A stretch of 64,000 bases of DNA from CAWBOY01 sp963790585 (GCA_963790585.1 CAWBOY010000001.1:372001-436000), one strand, 5' to 3'. Positions 43,730 to 53,120 are shown, numbered from the stretch's first letter. Program-made: numbers and translations. Notes: a model not told the origin generated them from the sequence alone.

Positions 43730-45745
43730 CTCGTTTTCAACAGTAACACTCGAAAAATAGCCGCTCAACTTGCGAAATCCTCGTGTTTTTCGCGTTTATT
43801 GATTCGCCCGCTCGAAAATGTAGTGCCAACAAAACTAGTTTATTGCCGCTGAAATAGCTTGATTTATGTCAGATTTGCAGTTAAATTGTGGTGTCGCTTT
43901 CCTGCTGGAGACGCACCCTTGTTTTTCCGCATCAAAAAATCCAAGGCCCACCAGTACCTCCAAATCGTCGAAAACTCTCGACAGGACGGCCGCGTCCAAC
44001 AACGCGTCCTCCATACTCTCGGCCGACTCGATGAACTCCAAAAGGACGGCAAACTCGACAGCCTCCTCGCCTCCGGCGCTCGCTTCGCCCAGCACTCCAT
44101 GCTTCTGACCGCCTACAAAGAGGGACAAGCACCTGCTGTCAACACCAAACGCATCGGTCCGACCCTCGTCTTCGAACGCCTCTGGAAAGAGACTGGTTGT
44201 CAGGAGGTCGTGCGCCGACTGCTCGAACACCGCTGTTTCGAATTCGATGTGGAACGGGCCGTATTTCTTACGGTCCTGCATCGACTCTGTGGCACCGGTG
44301 GCTACGGTTTTCGCAGCGACAGGGCCTGTATGGCATGGAAGCAGGACTATCTCGTACCCGGACTCAATGGCAAAGATCACAACAAGGAACTCCAGCTCCA
44401 CCACCTCTATCGAGCCATGGCTTGGCTCGGCGAAACACTTCCTGAAAGTCAGCAAACAGTCTCCAGTAAACTCGTGCCGCGCTGCATCAAAGACCTGATC
44501 GAAGAAAATCTGTACGAACGCCGACGCGACCTATTCACCAATCTGGACATGGTGTTCTTTGACACCACCTCGCTGTACTTCGAAGGCGAAGGCGGAGACC
44601 TACTCGGACAACACGGGTACAGCAAAGATCATCGTCCCGACTTGCACCAACTGGTGGTGGGCGCGGTGCTGGACAACGAAGGTCGGCCCATTTGCTGTGA
44701 GATTTGGCCAGGCAACACTTCCGACGTGAACACCCTCATCGCCATTGTGGATCGGCTGCGTATGCGCTTTCACATTCGACAGGCCTGTGTCGTCGCCGAC
44801 CGCGGCATGATCAGTCGGGAAGTGGTCGGTGAATTGGAAGATACGAACCGCCCTTTCATCCTTGGGGCACGCATGCGTCGGCAGAAGGAGGTCAGTGACA
44901 TCGTGCTGTCAGACGCTGGGTCGTACCAGGAGGTGTTTGGCCCACGCGAGACCTCGGATGATCCAGCACCGCTTCGCGTCAAGGATGTGGAGGTGGAGAA
45001 GCGGCGCTATGTGGTGTGTGTGAACGAAGAGCAGGCCGATCATGACCGTCAGCAACGGGAACGTATCGTGGCATCGCTACGTGAGAAACTCAAACAGGGC
45101 GACAAGTCGTTTGTGGGCAACACAGGATATCGCCGTTATCTGAAGGCGGAGCCGGGCCGTCATTTCACGATCGACGAAGAGAAACTCAAGGCCGAGGCGA
45201 AATACGACGGTGTGTGGGTGTTACGTACAAATACGAAGTTATCGGCGGCGGCGGTGGCCTGTCAATACAAGAAGTTGTGGATGGTGGAACAATGGTTCCG
45301 CAATTGCAAAACATTATTGGAAACGCGGCCGATTTTCCATCATTGCGACGAGACCATCCGAGGGCACGTCTTCTGCTCATTTTTGGCATTGGTGTTGAAG
45401 CAAGAATTGGAATCGCGCTTGGCCAAGCGTGGCAAGAAATTGGAATGGGCGAATATTCTACGCGATTTGGAGCGTGTGCAATATGTGGAGGTGGCTCGGG
45501 ATGGCAAAAAGTTCCTCCTGCGTAGCGAACTGCAAGGGACGGCCGGCCACGTATTCCAGGCGGTCGGCGTAGCGGCGCCGCCGACGGTGCAGGAAGGCGG
45601 CATGCCGGAATAGGCGGCGGGCGTGCGCCTTGGCTTTGGAAATCAGTAGGGCTCCGCAGGAGCGAACCGTAGTGCCAACGCGGCCACACGAAATCATAAC
45701 GCCTTGCGGGGAAAGAACTTACAAAACTGAGGTGTCGAAAACGAG
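43730..45745 (+). mobile_element. IS1634-family insertion sequence, copy B
   Basis: 2016 bp, inverted relative to copy A and apparently identical. A 5-bp target duplication, CTAAA, flanks it (43725-43729 and 45746-45750). It interrupts the SDR gene. Confidence 0.95.
43859..45613 (+). CDS. IS1634-family transposase, copy B
   Basis: The 584-residue product is identical to that of copy A, with the same DDE landmarks (FFDTTSLYFEG, VADRGMISREVV, WMVEQWFRNCKTLLE). Intact frame, intact ends and target duplication suggest a recent and possibly active insertion. Confidence 0.95.
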   Translation: MIYVRFAVKLWCRFPAGDAPLFFRIKKSKAHQYLQIVENSRQDGRVQQRVLHTLGRLDELQKDGKLDSLLASGARFAQHSMLLTAYKEGQAPAVNTKRIGPTLVFERLWKETGCQEVVRRLLEHRCFEFDVERAVFLTVLHRLCGTGGYGFRSDRACMAWKQDYLVPGLNGKDHNKELQLHHLYRAMAWLGETLPESQQTVSSKLVPRCIKDLIEENLYERRRDLFTNLDMVFFDTTSLYFEGEGGDLLGQHGYSKDHRPDLHQLVVGAVLDNEGRPICCEIWPGNTSDVNTLIAIVDRLRMRFHIRQACVVADRGMISREVVGELEDTNRPFILGARMRRQKEVSDIVLSDAGSYQEVFGPRETSDDPAPLRVKDVEVEKRRYVVCVNEEQADHDRQQRERIVASLREKLKQGDKSFVGNTGYRRYLKAEPGRHFTIDEEKLKAEAKYDGVWVLRTNTKLSAAAVACQYKKLWMVEQWFRNCKTLLETRPIFHHCDETIRGHVFCSFLALVLKQELESRLAKRGKKLEWANILRDLERVQYVEVARDGKKFLLRSELQGTAGHVFQAVGVAAPPTVQEGGMPE

Positions 45746-46134
45746 CTAAAATATTCGTGGCGGCTAATTCATTCATACCGGAAGGCGTTATTTTCGCAGC
45801 TGTTTTCCCAACTACTCCACCCGCATTTAAGATTACTACATCAATAGGCTCCTTTACTTCTTCTGCTGCTTTTCTCACAGAATCTGCATCCGCAACATCT
45901 CCAATAATTATTTCGAAAATCTTTTTCCCCGTTTTCTCCTCAAGGTCTTTTGTTGCTGCATTCGCTCTCGCTTGATTTCTACAAAAAAGAATTACTTTTT
46001 TTGTTTCTCTTTTCATTGCCAACTGTCGGGCAGTCTCTTTCCCAAGCCCAATATTTGCTCCAGTTATTAATATACTTTCGTTCATGTTTTCCATCCTTTT
46101 AGGTTGTATGCTTTTGGTGATCAAAGGATTAAAG

Positions 46135-46176
46135 CAAGTCGACGCCGGAGACTTTGACGACGGTTTACCACGCAGC
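46135..46176. repeat. Direct repeat flanking the low-GC dehydrogenase, copy 2
   Basis: Matches 42988-43029 over CAAGTCGACGCCGGAGAC and on to TTTACCACGCAG versus GTGCCACGCGG. It lies between the SDR start and the TetR gene. Confidence 0.7.
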
Positions 46177-46270
46177 TTCCTGGCCCCGCGTAGCCAGGGA
46201 GGGCTTGCCAATTTCGAACTATTCGGTACTATATCGATGTAATGGGTACTGTCAAGGAGTTTTGAACTAG

Positions 46271-46903
46271 ATGTTTCAAAATGCCGGCAAACCGCGTGGA
46301 CGGCCGCGCAGCTTCGACGAGAGGGACGCGCTGGAAAAGGCGACCCAGGTATTCTGGTCGAAGGGTTACGATGGAGTGACGATCGACGATCTCGTCGCCG
46401 GGATGGGCGTGGGACGGCCGAGCCTGTATTCCGTTTTCGGCGACAAGCGGGTGATATTCTTGCGCGTCATCAAGGCGTATGCAGAACGGAAAGGCGCATC
46501 GGCCGCGAAGGCACTCCTCTCGCCACAGGGTCTTCGCGACGCGATAATCGCCTTCCTGAGATACGCTGTCGAAAGTGCGACCGAGAAAGGATCAGCACCG
46601 GGTTGTCTTCTCGTGTGCGTCGCGCCGCTTGTGAACGACGATGAGGTTCGGAAGTTCCTGCAAAAAGCGGCCGCTGGTGGCGTCGCGCTGGTGGAAGGTC
46701 GTTTCCGGGACGCAATCAAAGCCGGAGAATTACCGTCCGACTTTCCTGTGGCCGTGCGCGCGATCCAAGTGACGGATTTTGCTCGTAGCCTGACCATGCG
46801 TGCGCATATAGGCATGCCACGCAAGACGCTCCTCAGAGATGCCGAGGAAGCCGCCGACTTGGTGCTCCAGCCGCGGCGTGGAAATGCGGCGCCAGAAAGT
46901 TGA
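46271..46903 (+). CDS. TetR-family transcriptional regulator
   Basis: 210 residues. The N-terminal HTH is clear: GRPRSFDERDALEKATQVFW and GYDGVTIDDLVAGMGVGRPS, then LYSVFGDKRVIFLRVIKAYA. TetR proteins repress divergent genes until a small ligand binds the C-terminal domain. It is divergent from the split SDR gene and close to three other SDR genes. The 185-base gap has two GGTACT elements (46227 and 46247) that could be operator half-sites. Confidence 0.9.
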   Translation: MFQNAGKPRGRPRSFDERDALEKATQVFWSKGYDGVTIDDLVAGMGVGRPSLYSVFGDKRVIFLRVIKAYAERKGASAAKALLSPQGLRDAIIAFLRYAVESATEKGSAPGCLLVCVAPLVNDDEVRKFLQKAAAGGVALVEGRFRDAIKAGELPSDFPVAVRAIQVTDFARSLTMRAHIGMPRKTLLRDAEEAADLVLQPRRGNAAPES

Positions 46904-47033
46904 TGCCGGATGTGTGAAGGTCGGAGCGAGCAAGTTGGGCTGTCGCCTTCGTTCTCATCACCGTCGAAGCGCTTCGCCAGGCCATCATCCTCACCAACGA
47001 CACCCTCCGCCACGTCAATGCGAACAACTTGCG

Positions 47034-47369
47034 CTATCTGAGTTCGCCAGGAGTTGGGATAGAGTTCAATCGTTTCAACACCTGCGTCACCCTCGCCCTG
47101 CTGACGCCAAGATAGCGGGCGAGAGCAGCACGGTTCTCGAACTGGCCAGAGTCGAGCAGCGACTGGTAGTAGCGGGCGAGTTTGAGCGGATCACGGGGTT
47201 CCTTTGGAACGGCCGGAGTCTCCGGTTCGGGATCGCTGGAACCGTTCCAGGGGATGATCTCGATAACAGCCGCTCGACGTAACCTCTTGAGGCGTAAGGT
47301 TCCGCGTTCGATGAATCCTGGTTCGAGTTGAGTACGCCTCGGGGAGTTTCTGGTCTCAAGTCGAACCAC
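47034..47369 (-). CDS. Small HTH protein (recombinase-associated type)
   Basis: The C-terminal half, LARYYQSLLDSGQFENRAAL followed by ARYLGVSRARVTQVLKRLN, is a KorB/ParB-type helix-turn-helix. I know this type as a small protein that follows serine recombinase genes in several bacteria. No recombinase gene is visible next to it here, so it may be a leftover of a lost element. 111 residues; the start is uncertain. Confidence 0.65.
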   Translation of the reverse strand: MVRLETRNSPRRTQLEPGFIERGTLRLKRLRRAAVIEIIPWNGSSDPEPETPAVPKEPRDPLKLARYYQSLLDSGQFENRAALARYLGVSRARVTQVLKRLNSIPTPGELR

Positions 47370-47458
47370 TCTAGGGGCCAGTTGTCGTGCCTCGACCGGA
47401 CTGTTACGGCCATGGAAGCGCTTTTATCGGCGCGTCGCTCGTCCATTGACCTGTATCC

Positions 47459-48220
47459 TCAGCGCGCCGTGTAGCCGCCGTCGATGGCGAGGGCGTGGCC
47501 GATCACGAAGCCCGCCCCCGGGCTGCACAGCCACAAGACGGCGTCGGCGATCTCCTCCGGCCGGCCCAGACGCCCGATCGGAATATCCCGCAAGGCGTCC
47601 TTCATCGCCTCCGGCTCCTTGGCGAACATCTCCGCGACCATCGGCGTGTCGATAGTCCCCGGACACACGGCGTTGATCCGGATGCCCCGCGCGGCGTACT
47701 CCAGCGCCGCGCTCCGCGTCAGCCCAATCACCCCGTGCTTGGTCGCGTGGTAGGTGGCTCGCCCCGGGATGCCGATGAGGCCGCCGATCGACGAGTTGTT
47801 GACGATGACCCCGCTCCCTTGCTGGCGCATCTGGAGCAGCTCGTATTTCATGCAGCTCCAGACGCCGCGGAGGTTGATCGCGGTCACCCGGTCGTACACC
47901 TCGCGGGTGACGTCGGCCAGTTCGACGGCCGGGGTCATAATGCCCGCGTTGTTGAACGCGGCGTCGAGTCGCCCGAACTCGGCCACGGTGCGGTCGATCA
48001 TGGCGGCGACTTGGGTGTCGTCGGTCACGTCGCACTGGACGGCAAGCGCCTTGTGCCCGGCGGCGACCAGTTCGCTGGCGGCCGAGCGGACCGCGTCCTC
48101 CTTGGCATCGGCGAGCGTCACCGCCGCCCCTGCTGCCGCGAACGCCCGAGCCGTTGCGAGGCCCATGCCCGACCCGGCTCCGGTGACGAGAGCCACCTTG
48201 TTTTGGAATGACCAGCTCAT
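47459..48220 (-). CDS. Short-chain dehydrogenase/reductase (SDR), glucose-dehydrogenase-like
   Basis: 253 residues, full length. NAD(P) motif TGAGSGMGLATARAFAAAGA, then NNAGIM, the catalytic Ser in NNSSIGGLIGIPGRA and YxxxK in YHATKHGVIGLTRSAAL. The C-terminal VIGHALAIDGGYTAR is the classical SDR end. It oxidises or reduces an alcohol or ketone; the substrate is unknown. The first of three minus-strand SDR genes. Confidence 0.95.
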   Translation of the reverse strand: MSWSFQNKVALVTGAGSGMGLATARAFAAAGAAVTLADAKEDAVRSAASELVAAGHKALAVQCDVTDDTQVAAMIDRTVAEFGRLDAAFNNAGIMTPAVELADVTREVYDRVTAINLRGVWSCMKYELLQMRQQGSGVIVNNSSIGGLIGIPGRATYHATKHGVIGLTRSAALEYAARGIRINAVCPGTIDTPMVAEMFAKEPEAMKDALRDIPIGRLGRPEEIADAVLWLCSPGAGFVIGHALAIDGGYTAR

Positions 48221-48274
48221 GTACTACCCCTTGCTTTCTCGCTTGAAGTCTTCGGATTGTCGGAGTTCAGCCGT

Positions 48275-48964
48275 TCACCATTCGATGGGCTTTCGATCTC
48301 GGAAGAAGCCGCCAGTGGGACCGTCGTCCGCCAGCGTCGCAAGCCACACGGCCGTATCGGCTCCCTCGTCGGGCGTTCGCGTTGCCCCTTGGCCGCCCAT
48401 GCGCGTGCGCACCCATCCAGGACACATCGCGTTGATTTTGATCATGGACGGAAGCTCCTTCGCGAGTCGCACGGTGATCGCGTTGAGCGCGGCTTTTGTC
48501 ACACCGTAGAGGCCCGGTCCCCCCATGCCCTCGGTGAACGATCCCCAGCCGGACGACACGTTGACGATTCGGCCATAGCGACGCGCAATCATGTCCGGCA
48601 CGAGCCCGCGCACGAGGCGAAGCGGACCGGTCAGGTGTGCGGCGATGGATTCGGCGATCTCCTCATCCGTCAGTTCGAGCAAGGGCTTTTCGTGCAAGAC
48701 CCCAGCGTTATTCAACAGCGCGTCGATGTGACGACCGGATTTGAGGACGTCTTCGACTGCGGCATCAATCGTCACCGGATTATTCAGATCGATGCGGACG
48801 GCTGCGACATCGAGGCCGATACGGCGAAGTGATTCAGCGGCGTCTTCGCCGCTCTTGGGATCGCGCGACCCGAGCAAAACCGAATAGCCATGCTCGGCGA
48901 GCCGACGGGCGATGGCGAGGCCGATGCCGCGGTTCGCACCGGTCACAAACGCTGTTCGTTTCAT
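48275..48964 (-). CDS. SDR family oxidoreductase
   Basis: 229 residues. TGANRGIGLAIARRLAEHGY, NNAGVLHEKPL, then NVSSGWGSF and YGVTKAALNAITVRLAKEL give the full SDR signature. C-terminus FFRDRKPIEW is typical of the carbonyl-reductase-like subgroup. It lies 54 bases upstream of the previous SDR gene on the same strand. Confidence 0.95.
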   Translation of the reverse strand: MKRTAFVTGANRGIGLAIARRLAEHGYSVLLGSRDPKSGEDAAESLRRIGLDVAAVRIDLNNPVTIDAAVEDVLKSGRHIDALLNNAGVLHEKPLLELTDEEIAESIAAHLTGPLRLVRGLVPDMIARRYGRIVNVSSGWGSFTEGMGGPGLYGVTKAALNAITVRLAKELPSMIKINAMCPGWVRTRMGGQGATRTPDEGADTAVWLATLADDGPTGGFFRDRKPIEW

Positions 48965-49049
48965 AAACGTGACCTCTCTTGATCCATAAATTCTGGCCCG
49001 TCATGCGTTCGATCACGACGGACGCGGCCGAACCAGCGTCCCCGCTTCG

Positions 49050-49793
49050 TTACCAGGGCTGGTTCGCCGGGCCCACGGTGAACTCGTTGACGGTCGTGTC
49101 CTCGGGCTGGTCGATCGCGAACGCCACGACGCTGGCCACCCGGTCCGGCGCGATCCCGTACTGCTGGTAGATTTTCTGCATGGCGTCGGCCGTGCCCGGG
49201 TGGCTAATCATGCCCAACAGCTCGGTGTTGATCGCGGCGGGGTAGATCGTCGCGGTTCGGATGTTCGTACCCTCCATGGCCGACTCCATGCGGAGGACCT
49301 CCATGAAGTCGCGGACGAACCACTTCGTCCCGCCGTACACCGCGCCGCCAGGGTAGGCCTTGAGCCCGGCCACCGACGAGGTCGCGACGAAGTGCCCTGA
49401 CTTCTGCCCGACGAACGTCGGGAGCACGGCAGCGACGCCGTTCAGGACGCCCTTGATGTTCACATCGACCGTTTGGTGCCAGTCATCGGTCTTCATCGCC
49501 GAGAGCGGGGAGTTGGGCATGATGCCGGCGTTCAGGAAGATCACGTCGATACGACCGAACGTCTCCTTGGCGAGCTTGACGATAGCCTCGTTGTCGGAAG
49601 GTTTGGTCACGTCCAACTCGCGGTAGACGGCCTGGCCGGCGTCCTTCGCTATCTCGTCGGCGATCCGCTTCAACTTGTCTTCGCGCCGTGCGCCGAGAAC
49701 GACCTTTGCACCCTTGCTTGCGAGTAGCTTTGCGGTCGCCTCGCCGATTCCGGACGACGCGCCCGTGATAATCACGACTTTGTCCTTGATCAT
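49050..49793 (-). CDS. SDR family oxidoreductase
   Basis: ATG 49793 (MIKDKVVIITGASSGIGEAT) follows GGAGGACC; a longer frame to 49841 is possible but less well supported. LNAGIMPNSPL, then VATSSVAGLKAYPGGAVYGG and TKWFVRDFMEVLR complete the catalytic set. 247 residues. With two more SDR genes downstream and a TetR gene, this looks like a small acquired metabolic cluster. Confidence 0.95.
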   Translation of the reverse strand: MIKDKVVIITGASSGIGEATAKLLASKGAKVVLGARREDKLKRIADEIAKDAGQAVYRELDVTKPSDNEAIVKLAKETFGRIDVIFLNAGIMPNSPLSAMKTDDWHQTVDVNIKGVLNGVAAVLPTFVGQKSGHFVATSSVAGLKAYPGGAVYGGTKWFVRDFMEVLRMESAMEGTNIRTATIYPAAINTELLGMISHPGTADAMQKIYQQYGIAPDRVASVVAFAIDQPEDTTVNEFTVGPANQPW

Positions 49794-49867
49794 GTTGGTC
49801 CTCCGCGGTTGGTCACTTGCCGTACTGTTCGTCAGTGACATGCTCCATCCACTCGCGGGCGCACAAA

Positions 49868-49968
49868 GGGGTCAGGTTCATTTATTTACAGACTCGCCGT
49901 AGCGCTTATACTTGCGGAGATGCCAAGTCGATACCCCCTATTTCTCCGCCATAAATGAACCTGACCCC
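49868..49968. repeat. REP-like inverted pair
   Basis: GGGGTCAGGTTCATTTA (49868-49884) and TAAATGAACCTGACCCC (49952-49968) are perfect complements. The same motif is inside the left end of both full IS110 copies (near 40739 and 56049). It lies directly before a REP-transposase fragment, its expected partner. Confidence 0.85.
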
Positions 49969-49978
49969 TTTTCCGTCT

Positions 49979-50409
49979 CCAACGGTACCACGCTCACTAC
50001 CACACCAGCGGGGAGGGTCCGCTGTACCAGGGGCGGTTCAAGTCGTTTCCGATTCAGGAGGATGAACATTTTCTTACGGTGTTGCGTTATGTCGAACGAA
50101 ACCCCTTGCGGGCTGGATTGGTACAGCAGGCCGAGGACTGGCGCTGGTCCAGCTTGTGGCAGCGCCGCCAGCGCAGTCCGCAGCCCTTGATCGAGGAAGG
50201 TCCCGTACCGTTGCCACGGAGTTGGCGGGCGCACGTCAATGCGGTTCAGACCGAAGCGGAACTGGAGGCGCTGAGGCGAGTCGGTGCGCCGGGGCAGTCC
50301 TTACGGAGATGCGGCGTGGATGTCCAAGACCGCCACGCTCCTGGGACTGGAGGCAACCTTGCGACCGCAGGGTCGGCCGCCCAAGAAGAAAACGGGCGCG
50401 ACAGATTGA
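49979..50409 (+). pseudogene. REP-associated tyrosine transposase (TnpA_REP) fragment
   Basis: The preserved part includes GPLYQGRFKSFPIQEDEHFL, TVLRYVERNPLRAGLVQQAE and DWRWSSLWQRRQ, diagnostic of the family. After a one-base shift near 50290 it continues RGSPYGDAAWMSKTATLLGL and ends at 50409 with a stop. The N-terminal half with the His-x-His motif is missing. These enzymes move REP sequences, and the matching REP pair is just upstream. Confidence 0.85.
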
Positions 50410-50420
50410 CAAACGACTCC

Positions 50421-50885
50421 CGACCCCTTTTCTTCCTCGCAGACCTAGACCTGGACGGCGGCACAGTGCGTATTCAAGAGAAGAAGCGGGCTCATGATCG
50501 GCGGACCAGCCGCCGTGTTCCGCTTTCGCCGATTCTCGCCGACACGTTGCGGGGCTGGCTGCGCGCACATCCGGGAGGTCCGTCCTTGTTCTGCCAGCAG
50601 GCTCATGTCTTTCGGAGCCGAAAAAAGAGGACGACGGCGACTCCTATTACGCGCGACGAGGCACACGACCATTTCAAGCGGACGTTGGCTGGGAGTAAAT
50701 GGGAAGTGCTGCGCGGTTATCATGTCCTTCGACATTCATTCGCGAGTAATTGTGCGCTTAAGGGGGTCGACCAAAGGCTGATTAATTCTTGGCTGGGACA
50801 CCAGACGGAAGAGATGGTTCAACGATATCGACATCTATTTCCGACACAAGAGAGCGAGGCCATACGCTTGGTTTTTGGGGGGTAA
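50421..50885 (+). pseudogene. C-terminal fragment of a tyrosine integrase
   Basis: About 154 residues of native sequence: LADLDLDGGTVRIQEKKRA, then the catalytic YHVLRHSFASNCALKGVDQR (His-x-x-Arg), LGHQTEEMVQRYRHLF (His and Tyr). The N-terminal arm and the first Arg are missing. It is fused in frame to REP-transposase sequence upstream, with the join near 50410-50425, so it is not a functional enzyme. Confidence 0.85.
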
Positions 50886-51130
50886 GGATGTTTGCTTAAA
50901 ACCTCCGGCCTATTCACGGCAAACTGTTTCAGTGCAGGATATTATGCAGACTGTTCAGCAGCTTACCCTGGCATTCGCTAGTGAGCGGGCGTATAGTACC
51001 CTGATGGGTTATCTCCGGACGCTCGCTCTTAGGATTATGGGCCAACGTTTTTTTGACCCGTTTTGTCGCCTAGGCTCTGATTTGACGTTCTCTGAGGGAG
51101 ACCGAGTCTGGGCCGACCGGGCAGCCGTGC
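50886..51130. other. Promoter region of the TcmP operon
   Basis: No gene. It includes AT-rich stretches such as GCGTATAGTACCCTG (near 50989) that could hold promoter boxes. The GGGGG at 51135-51139 could serve a GTG start at 51146. Confidence 0.35.
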
Positions 51131-52264
51131 ATGCGGGGGTGTTCCGTGACCGAGAAGTTCTTTAATGAGCAGACCGAGCAGTCGCTGGTCAAGGCAACTC
51201 TTGTCGCGAAGTATTTTCCTGCCTTCATGCGGGTGATCGCGGGCGCCCAGCGCCGCTATGGCGGCGACCGAATCGCGTACATAGACCTTTTCTGCGGACC
51301 TGGCCGCTACGAGGACGGTGCGTCTTCGACGCCGGTCAAGATTATCGAGCAGGCGATCGCCGACCCGGAAATGCGGCAGAGGTTGGTGGCGATCTTCAAT
51401 GACAAGGACGGAAAGAACGTCCAGTCGCTTAAGCTGGCACTAGAGGCCCTCCCCGGCTACGACACGCTGAAGCACGCACCCGTGATCAAACACGGCGAGG
51501 TGGGCGACGAGATCGTTAAGACGTTCGAGTCGATGAAGCTAGTGCCCACGCTGTTTTTCGTCGACCCGTGGGGCTACAAGGGCATGACTTTGCGGCTGAT
51601 CAATTCCGTGCTTAAGGATTGGGGCTGTGACTGCTTCTTCTTCTTCAACTACGGCCGCATCAACGCCGGCCTGCCGAATGACAAGGTGGAGAAGCACTTG
51701 GACGCGCTCTTCGGCGAAGACCGCGCCAACCTGCTGCGCGCCCGGTTCGAGGACAAGAAGCACACGCCTATCGAGAGGGAGGCATTCATCATCGAGGAGA
51801 TGGCCGCAGCCCTGAAAGAGATGGGTGGCAAATTCGTGCTACCGTTCCGGTTCCACAACCAGCGGGGCTCCCGGATTACCCACCACTTATTCTTCGTGTC
51901 GAAGGACTTCAAGGGCTACGAGATCATGAAGGATATTATGCACACCCACGCCACCGGCAAACACGACGGCATCGTCAACTTCGAGTACAACCCGGCGGAT
52001 GCCAGGCAGCCCTCGCTTTTCAACTTACTGCGCTCCGTCGATGAGTTGGACGGAATGCTGCTGGGCCAGTTCGGCGGCAACCAGATGAACATCAGGGAAG
52101 TTTACGAAGCTCATAGCGTCGGCACGCCCTATGTGCTAAAGCACTATAGGGAAGTGCTGTGCCGGATGGAGCAAGAGGGAAAGATCACGATCGACCCGCC
52201 GTGCCCGCCCCGACGCCGGGGCACTCTTGCGGAGCACGCGAAAATAACGTTCAAACCGACGTAA
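51131..52264 (+). CDS. tcmP: Three-Cys-motif partner protein TcmP
   Basis: 377 residues (or 372 from GTG 51146, VTEKFFNEQTEQSLVKATLV). The N-terminal part has AYIDLFCGPGRYEDGASSTP, resembling the SAM-binding motif I of class I methyltransferases, and LFFVDPWGYKGMTLRLINS, an analogue of motif IV. TcmP proteins are named for lying beside a three-Cys protein, and here DUF5131 follows 21 bases later. Activity is not established; methylation or nucleic-acid binding is inference. Together with the next two genes it forms a compact operon in a defence-rich region. Confidence 0.88.
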   Translation: MRGCSVTEKFFNEQTEQSLVKATLVAKYFPAFMRVIAGAQRRYGGDRIAYIDLFCGPGRYEDGASSTPVKIIEQAIADPEMRQRLVAIFNDKDGKNVQSLKLALEALPGYDTLKHAPVIKHGEVGDEIVKTFESMKLVPTLFFVDPWGYKGMTLRLINSVLKDWGCDCFFFFNYGRINAGLPNDKVEKHLDALFGEDRANLLRARFEDKKHTPIEREAFIIEEMAAALKEMGGKFVLPFRFHNQRGSRITHHLFFVSKDFKGYEIMKDIMHTHATGKHDGIVNFEYNPADARQPSLFNLLRSVDELDGMLLGQFGGNQMNIREVYEAHSVGTPYVLKHYREVLCRMEQEGKITIDPPCPPRRRGTLAEHAKITFKPT

Positions 52265-52285
52265 CCGCACCCACAGGGGAGACTC

Positions 52286-53095
52286 ATGAGCGCTAAATCG
52301 AGCATCGAGTGGACCGACGCGACCTGGAACCCAGTACGCGGATGCACCAAAATTAGTCCTGGCTGCGCTCACTGCTACGCCGAGACCTTCGCCGAGCGTT
52401 TCCGCGGCGTTGAGGGACATCCCTACGAACAGGGGTTTGACCTGCGGCTGGTGCCGGAGAAGTTGTTCGAGCCGCTCAGATGGAAAACGCCGAAGACGAT
52501 CTTCGTTAACTCGATGAGCGACCTGTTTCACCCGGGCGTGCCGGACGACTACATCGTGCAGGTGGCTAGGGTGATGGAGATGGCGAACTGGCATACCTAC
52601 CAGGTGCTGACCAAGCGACACGCGCGGCTGCTAAACTTGCTGCGTGACAAATTGGCTACAGCGGCCACGCTGAAGCACGTTTGGTGGGGTGTCAGCGTCG
52701 AGAATCGCAAACACGGTCTGCCGCGGATTGACGCACTTCGCGAGACGCCGGCAGCTATGCGATTTCTATCCATAGAGCCGCTGCTGGAAGACCTCGGTCA
52801 ACTCAACCTACAGAACATCCATTGGGTTATTGTCGGCGGCGAGAGCGGGCTGCGGGCGCGGCCGATGCAAGAGGAATGGGTCGAGAGCATCCGTATGCAG
52901 TGCGACGTGGCCGCAGTGCCGTTTTTCTTTAAGCAGTGGGGAGGGGTGCGGAAAAGCGATGGCGGCAGGGAATTGCATGGCAGAATCTACGACGCGATGC
53001 CGGAGCGGCCCGCGAGAGAGGTCGTCCCGCAGCCGATTCGCCTGGCCATGATCGAGCAAGTGACAACGTGGAATCGGGATCTTCAGCCGGCTTGA
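52286..53095 (+). CDS. DUF5131 (Gp37/Gp68-like) three-Cys protein
   Basis: 269 residues with a GGGGAGA ribosome site. The three-Cys motif is GCTKISPGCAHCYA, that is C20-x6-C27-x2-C30, reminiscent of a radical-SAM or other iron-sulfur cluster. Other family landmarks are WNPVRGCTKISPGC, FVNSMSDLFHPGV, WWGVSVENRKHGLPRID, RFLSIEPLLEDLG and WVIVGGESGLRARPM with FFFKQWGG. The family is found in phages and mobile elements and has no proven reaction. Its partner TcmP is directly upstream. Confidence 0.93.
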   Translation: MSAKSSIEWTDATWNPVRGCTKISPGCAHCYAETFAERFRGVEGHPYEQGFDLRLVPEKLFEPLRWKTPKTIFVNSMSDLFHPGVPDDYIVQVARVMEMANWHTYQVLTKRHARLLNLLRDKLATAATLKHVWWGVSVENRKHGLPRIDALRETPAAMRFLSIEPLLEDLGQLNLQNIHWVIVGGESGLRARPMQEEWVESIRMQCDVAAVPFFFKQWGGVRKSDGGRELHGRIYDAMPERPAREVVPQPIRLAMIEQVTTWNRDLQPA

Positions 53096-53120
53096 CGGGG
53101 CTGTTCTCGGGAGATTGCTC

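Larger units (their letters stand above)
43138..46085 (-). pseudogene. Short-chain dehydrogenase gene split by IS1634 copy B
   Basis: The N-terminal part (45751-46085) starts MNESILITGANIGLGKETAR, the TGxxxGxG NAD(P)-binding motif, and has VVILNAGG. The C-terminal part (43138-43729) has YAYVKYAETMWALSMARKYP with the YxxxK catalytic pair. Removing the IS and one CTAAA copy gives 927 bases in one frame, 308 residues, so the split is real and clean. The gene is much more AT-rich and Lys/Ile-rich than its neighbours, a sign of recent transfer from a low-GC donor. It lies divergently from a TetR gene that may have controlled it. Confidence 0.9.

Noticed and set aside
45186..46211. 341-residue frame beginning as an SDR and ending in transposase antisense
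   Set aside because: Only the first 110-120 residues are SDR; the rest is IS1634 sequence read backwards. Annotated instead as a split SDR.
47495..48211. 238-residue frame opposite the first SDR gene, and 47754-48509
   Set aside because: Both are shadows of intact SDR genes with full catalytic motifs on the minus strand.
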